A stretch of 64,000 nt of DNA. Source: Dactylonectria macrodidyma (Eukaryota; Ascomycota; Sordariomycetes; Hypocreales; Nectriaceae). Numbering within the stretch: position 1 is the first letter of the stretch; every line of letters starts with the position of its first letter. The notes beneath the pieces are model-generated. The model was not told the DNA's origin. It did not search any database and saw nothing but the letters and a program-made list of their open reading frames with translations. Shown here in pieces: positions 59,116-64,000 of the stretch. The position numbers and the translations under genes were made by a program. Location: assembly GCA_020744425.1 (NCBI GenBank), contig JAGMUV010000015.1, positions 558,001 through 622,000 of the forward strand, written 5' to 3'.

Positions 59116-61948
59116 TTTTGCGAGTGGAGAGAATGCGGGTAAGAAAGGGCGAGGTAAAAAAGCTGGTGCTGGAACTCTACGAGAGGGAGATAGCTGGTGG
59201 TGGTGAGTTTGGTGGTATGATGATGCTGGTGATGCAATGTCGTGTTTGTTGTGATGTTGTTGGTGGTGGAGTGACCTGGATATGCTGGAGTGATTGCTAG
59301 CTGCGGGTGCAATGGGAGCTTTTGTAGGCACTCTGTGGCACGTTTGGAGCTTGAGGGAGACGCAAACAGGGAAGGGACAGGGCGAGGGGATTCAGGGCCA
59401 AGGGCGGGAGCGATGGGCTTTATGAGCGAGACAATCGGAAAAGGAAACCACGGGTCGAACTTGGGGCACTAGGCACTGGCACTGGCAAGAGCTGGCAAGT
59501 GACCGGCCTCGGTTTGATTAATGCTGTGACGGACGATGCTTCCAGACCCGGCCGGTTGAGTCGGCCGGCACGCACCCTCTCACTGAGGCCTCAGACATTG
59601 GTCGCTAATCAATTACTGGCCAGCTGCCAGCTAACCAGCCCATCTACTAGGTAAGGTAGCTAGCCTGGGTACCTTAGCTACTGACCAGCTCCGATAGCTA
59701 CCATACCTGCCCCTACGCCTACTACTGGCCACGATCAATGGGTGGAATAGAATATAAAAAAAAAGGTACGATGCACACGCATTCCCACGCTAAAACCCAG
59801 CGCCGATACCAAGACCAGACAGAGCTAGGCCGATTCGGATGGCTGCAACGCACACTACGGCTCGTCGAGTCCCTGTCATCATCGATCCCCGCCTGTCCCC
59901 CCCAGCCCACTCAACCTGTCCCACGCACTTACCATGTCTTAGGTACCTGAAGTGTCCACTAATCGGCCACCGAACCCGTTGGCCTCCCGTTTTCAGCAAG
60001 ACAAGATACCAGTGCCCAGACATCTCGTCAGGCTCCTCGTTCCGCGTAAGTACGAAATGCATGCTCACGCACACATTGTCTAGGTACCACACACCATCCT
60101 CTCGCTCGTCCTAGATCCAAGCCATTTCCGTCGTCGTCACCGTATGTAGTCCACCAGTCGCAAGGTTTGAGATCCGGCAACACGAGCTCGCCCGCAGCGT
60201 CGTTGCCCGTGCAAGATGGCTGGGGGTGCAACCGAGCGACGAAGCCGCCAGTCGATAGCGCGGCAACACAACGCAATGCCAAGCAAGCCCAACGCCAAGA
60301 AACGCATCGCATGGGTTGCTGCAAAGTCTCGGCATCACGCTAACAGCGAACTTGGTCCCATGTTTGCCCTCGGTCCTTCGTAATCGCTGCTCACGTTCTC
60401 TCGCTTTCTCTTCGCCCGCCCCGGCCCGCCTATCTACAAGCGCAAAAAGCCCCCGGCTCTAGCCCTGCAAATACGTCACGACTCACGTACTCCATCCCAG
60501 CCCGGCCGAGCGACACCAAGCCCTCCATATCGACAGAGAACTGTCAGCGGGCCAATGGCATTGACTTTGTCATGTCACCTACTTCAGAGTGGTGACGGAT
60601 ATTGACACGGACCATCTTGGCAGCTACCCGGGTTGCCGCATGGTTGCGGCGCAGAGAGCAAAAGACGACCGTTTGTCAACTTTCAGCAATCTAAGGTCAA
60701 ACTTCAAGGCCGCGCTGTTTCGTCGCGGGACGTTGTAAGCAAGGCCTCTCTCAACGTGTACTTAGTACATCGATGTGCGCTTGCTGCGCCCCGCAACGCC
60801 ATCCAGCTCTTGATGTGAGGCTGGGGCCGACAGGTCGATGTGCCGCGCACGCGGAACTTCGGGACCACCGGCGGGTAGGAACGACGAAAGAGACATTTTG
60901 CCTCTGTTAACCCCGACGAGTTCCTTTGCCATCATCATCCTTCACCACGGCCCTGGCCCATCGCGCCCGCCCGCTCGCCAAGAATTTAGCCTGCCTTCAG
61001 CAGTTCCAGGGTCAACTGGAGCTTGAGCGAGGGAGGGTGACGATGAATCATATTGCCCCGGACCATATGGCCAGGTTGGGGATCTCATCTTATTCAACCA
61101 CACTCAAATTCCAAAGCCGTGTCTCCCGCGCCATCACCTCATATCATTTTCGACTAGGTGTCGAAACACCTACTCTTATCTCCCCTGGCACGTTGCCCAC
61201 TCAACTTGTAACTGGCCTGCCTTTTGTACAGGACTGCGGCACGAATCACACAGTTTCTGGCCGCCGGAATGGCCCCCCTTCCACCTCGTCACCCCATCCA
61301 ATTATTGTAAGTTTTTTTTCTTCATTGTCCAATTCACCCGCTCATTTCTCCCAAATGATTGCGACTCCCCTCGTTCGTCTCATCCCCCGCTATCGCTAAA
61401 GAATGAAGCGGATTATTGAGTCCGATCTTCGACCCTCCCGACCCGGCCAAAGCCAGCCATGGGTCTCGCTCTTCCCAGGACCACTCATTACACCTGGAGC
61501 TTGAAAGTTGAAACGGGTACCATCATGATCCGACAGAAGTTGTCGCGGAGCTTGCGCATCGAGCTGCCACCAATCATACAGGGTAATTTGTGCCCCGCAT
61601 ACAACAAAAAGGAACGGCGTGTAAGGGTGACCCAACCAAGTCGGCCCTCTTGCGCCGGGTCGCCCCTGTTACCAGCCTCCCGTCCCCATCACCTGCTACA
61701 TGCGGCAATCGTCATGGTGAGCCAACCACTCCCAGCATGGAGTGGCCACGATTGAGATGTTGAGATGGCGTGTGTGTGTGTCTTGGACCTAGAAGTAACC
61801 ATGTGACGGCTTGTTTGCAATGCTTGACGTTTTGCAGCCTTTGTCAACCCCAACAAAACAAGATCAATCGTGAACAATTGGTTGTTAGAACGACAAAAAG
61901 GGCAAAACAAGAGTTGATTCCTCTCGTTCGCCGGGAATAAAAAATATT
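59116..61948. other. Upstream region of the DUF7707-like gene, no further gene seen
   Basis: The first 250 bp read on the minus strand are rich in CAC/CATC/TCC (leader and promoter of the gene to the left). At 59640-59700 there is a cluster of GGTACC/AGGTA/TAGCTA palindromic words like that at 1893-1930. The remainder contains motif-free frames (60926-61399, plus, 157 codons; 61459-61755) that I do not regard as genes. Confidence 0.45.
61939..61944 (-). terminator. RNA polymerase III terminator (T6) of tRNA-Leu
   Basis: Six T on the minus strand, beginning 5 nt after the tRNA 3' end, the usual Pol III stop signal. Confidence 0.8.
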
Positions 61949-62059
61949 TGATAAGACTGGGACTCGAACCCAGGCGGATTGCTCCAGTAGAATTTTTCTT
62001 GCGTTTCGCAAGCAAGCTGACGCTTGAGTCTACCGCCTTAACCACTCGGCCATCTTACC
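61949..62059 (-). tRNA. tRNA-Leu (anticodon CAA) with a 30-nt intron
   Basis: Class II tRNA on the minus strand, 111 nt. Acceptor strands GGTAAGA and TCTTATC pair (one G-T), with discriminator A; no CCA is encoded. The A box (TGGCCGAGTGGTTAAGG) and B box (GGTTCGAGTCC) are intact. The anticodon arm GTAGA/TCTAC encloses CTCAAG, anticodon CAA at 62024-62026. The intron (61993-62022) begins after position 37, the canonical place, and is G/C-rich at its 5' side and A-rich at its 3' side, with a CTTGCG...CGCAAG stem. The long variable arm GGA...TCC confirms a leucine-type class II tRNA. An intron in tRNA-Leu(CAA) is usual in fungi. Confidence 0.97.
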
Positions 62060-63410
62060 CATTGGTTGATAGTCGGGCTACTGAAAGTAAGCTATACACC
62101 CCGCTCGAGGTCACCCTCCAGTGAAGGTGGAGGTCGGACATCAGACCCATTAGTGATCTGTGAAAGTGTGACAAAACCCAACTCAAACTTGACGAAACAG
62201 GCAAAGAAAAGTGAAACAACTTGTTTGGGATTAAGTTAAAGTCAGGGTCGAGAAACACTTATAAAGTACCGAAATAGAGCTACAGAGGCAATGAAAACAG
62301 AACACAGCAGATGTGCTTTCTCTCTGCGGCGTGTCCATGTGAGGAAAGGAGGATGTTTCACTATGCCAAGTAACTCGTTAGATAGGATAACTGTCATTAT
62401 CAAGATTATCTTATTATATGGGTCCAACCTCTCCTAACACGGTCTGTGGAAGGAACTAATCAGTACAGAGCGCGAGCCATAGTGAGGCCTGAGCCATTGA
62501 GTGGTTGTGAGTAAGCTTAGCCATGGTTATTGGGACATGTTCCATTCACAGTGACGGAGGAATCTGTCTTCCTTGGAAGTGGTCCTCGATTATCCCAAGA
62601 AGATTGAATCTTGACACCTGCTTGCGTCCTTAACTCTCAACCTCTCAGCACATTCTGCAGGTGCAGATGAATACATAGCAAATCGTAAGCATCATCGCGG
62701 CCATAGTAGCCGCGCAGGGCGAGGTTTGATGTTCGGGAATCCAGGAATCAAGAGAGCAAGCCTGTCCTGTTTGCCTGTTGCTTTGTGGCAGTTCGGCAGA
62801 CACGCATCCGAGAGGCGTCTTGTTTTTGGTCCTGCAGCTCGCGATGTTGGTGGCGCTCCCTGCAAGGTACGCACACACGCACGCATACACCTTACTACAG
62901 ATAATTCGTAGGCAAGTATATTGTCGGCTCGATTGATTGAAGAGAAGGATCAGCAATAACGAATTTGCGTCTCAATTCGGTCTGCCGAGTGCCGTGGTAG
63001 CCATCAGCGCTGAGGCGTGTATCCCGTGCCGATGTGCCGAAGAAGCAACTCAATTACAAGTGTGTGTGTGTGTGTGTGTGTGCAAGGTGGACCAAAGCGT
63101 CGTCTAGGGATCCGGTTGGTTTACATTCCCTTGGAGACTCGGCAAAAACTGCCGGTCGCTATGGACCGAGATGGAGAATATTCCTCCCTTAACTGCATAT
63201 CACCTCTCTCTACTCCCGGGTGAATTCCGTCGCTAATAGTTCATCCACATACTCGTTGAATGCTCTTAGCGACGAAACCCATCAATCCACCCATAGAGCC
63301 CCTGATGTTGCCATCGCATCCAATTCCACAGATGACAAAACTGCTTCTTCGGCCACCTAGAGCTCTTCGATGATGTGCGGCTTGAGTTAACCCAGTCACA
63401 ACCCCGAATC
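62060..63410. other. Intergenic region between tRNA-Leu and the CVNH-like gene
   Basis: A/T-richer DNA at 62150-62450 (TTATCAAGATTATCTTATTATATGG), then mixed. A minus-strand frame at 62645-62956 (103 codons, 10 Cys) looks superficially like a small Cys-rich protein but has no clear start, signal peptide or splice pattern. A GT dinucleotide repeat is at 63060-63082. The right end holds the 3' region of the next gene. Confidence 0.4.
63060..63082. repeat. (GT)11 dinucleotide repeat
   Basis: Uninterrupted GT repeat of 23 nt. Confidence 0.9.
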
Positions 63411-64000
63411 TCACGTCGGCTCAGCTCTAGGCGTCAATCTTGCTGATCCGGTTGAGCATTCAACGTTCTTGTGGCACTCCGGGGAAGCCCTGTCCCGAGT
63501 TCCGCGGTATCCAAAGCACGCGAGGCGGGCGTTATCATTGAAGAGGACGTGGTCTTTTGATGTCAGTATGGGGCAACGGGAATCAGACAGATATCTTACT
63601 CAGGTCTATCACTGTCTCCTGAGGTTGCTTGTTTCTGTTGTAGCAGTTGCACTTGAGGTAGCAAGTTCGGTATCCATTCGATCGGACACTCTCGAGGATA
63701 CAGTTCTCGCAGGATTCCTGATAGTTTCCACTTTCTAGGGTCAGCACTTCACCTGTCCACTAACCATGGCATGTGTTCGATGAACTTACTCACTGTAGGC
63801 TACGAGAGAGCCGCCGTTGTTCGCAATGCAGTGCCGGAGTTCGATCCTAGGCGTATGTTAGTGACATGGCCCAAACATGTCAGACCGGAATACCCACAGA
63901 GAATACGCGTAGCTAAAGGCAAGCAAGTCGGGATCCTCTGGGAAACAGTAGAAGCCAACCGCGTCATCGCTGTAGAGCTGGGCGTCCATGGGCTGACAAC
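63411..64000 (-). CDS. Cys-rich protein with CVNH-like segment, 5' end outside the window (4 exons seen)
   Basis: Reconstructed from splice signals; no exon alone gives a long frame. Exons (minus): from beyond 64000 to 63898, 63794-63846, 63600-63734 and 63411-63553, with introns of 51, 59 and 46 bp (donors GTGGGT, GTGAGT, GTAAGA). Every junction keeps phase and the joined frame is open to a TGA at 63411. The central part, GNYQESCENCILES... then TVIDLNHVLFNDNARLACFG, resembles one half of a cyanovirin-N homology domain: the GNF-S-C start, the SIDLN word and the NDGRL-C end. A second, normal CVNH half is not seen after it; the C-terminus is a short Cys-containing tail. The upstream exon carries DDAVGFYCFPEDPD, which I do not recognise. 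CVNH domains bind mannose-rich glycans; a lectin role is inferred. A signal peptide, if any, lies outside the window. Confidence 0.65.

Noticed and set aside
62645..62956. Minus-strand Cys-containing open frame of 103 codons (possible small secreted protein)
   Set aside because: No signal peptide at the first Met, cysteines spread through low-confidence sequence, and no splice sites giving a consistent model.

Overview
The window is nuclear DNA of a filamentous ascomycete, most likely a Sordariomycete. The signs are short introns of about 46-105 bp with GTRNGT donors, CT-rich leaders before start codons, an NDR kinase of the COT-1 type with a long Gln/Pro/Asn-rich N-terminus, a GPI-type DUF7707-like protein, and a split class II tRNA-Leu. 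Genus and species cannot be set from the sequence alone. I support 12 protein genes (one running off the right edge) and one tRNA. Exon limits come from GT/AG sites, reading phase and protein continuity, not from transcripts.

Left block (3-23 kb) is gene-dense and mostly housekeeping: a Pho80/PCL-type cyclin (+), a Fyv6/FAM192A splicing-related protein (+), TIM54 (-), the COT-1 kinase (+, 4 exons), SF3a2/Prp11 (-), a glutamate-1-semialdehyde-aminomutase-like class III aminotransferase (-, 3 exons), the circularly permuted ribosome-assembly GTPase Nug1 (+, 2 exons) and the exosome nuclease Dis3/Rrp44 (-, 2 exons). Four convergent pairs occur in the window: fyv6/tim54 (314 bp apart), cot-1/prp11 (814 bp), nug1/dis3 (206 bp) and rsc7/dpb4 (1.9 kb). 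Spliceosome, ribosome-assembly and RNA-decay functions therefore sit side by side, although nothing suggests co-regulation beyond shared 3' ends.

Middle (23-45 kb): a 12-kb stretch without a recognisable gene leads into a C-rich, ATG-poor stretch of nearly 3 kb in front of an Rsc7/Swp82-family chromatin-remodelling subunit (+, 3 exons). That gene is convergent with Dpb4, a histone-fold subunit of DNA polymerase epsilon (-, 4 exons). Next comes a single-pass membrane protein of unknown function (-) with its own CT-rich leader.

Right part (45-64 kb): another 13-kb stretch without a recognisable gene, then a secreted Cys-rich GPI-type DUF7707-like protein (-, 3 exons), an intron-containing tRNA-Leu(CAA) with a Pol III terminator, and at the edge a four-exon Cys-rich gene whose small exons join in phase. 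Part of its product resembles one half of a cyanovirin-N (CVNH) domain.

No transposon with recognisable coding capacity, no CRISPR, no rRNA and no biosynthetic cluster was seen. I did not find a convincing new multi-gene system. The best leads are the hidden CVNH-like gene, the 51-nt stop-free intron in dis3 together with its stop-free upstream frame, the long C-rich region before rsc7 with a uORF overlapping the start codon, the recurrent 7-bp tandem micro-arrays in intergenic DNA, and a tRNA-like relic near 24.86 kb.
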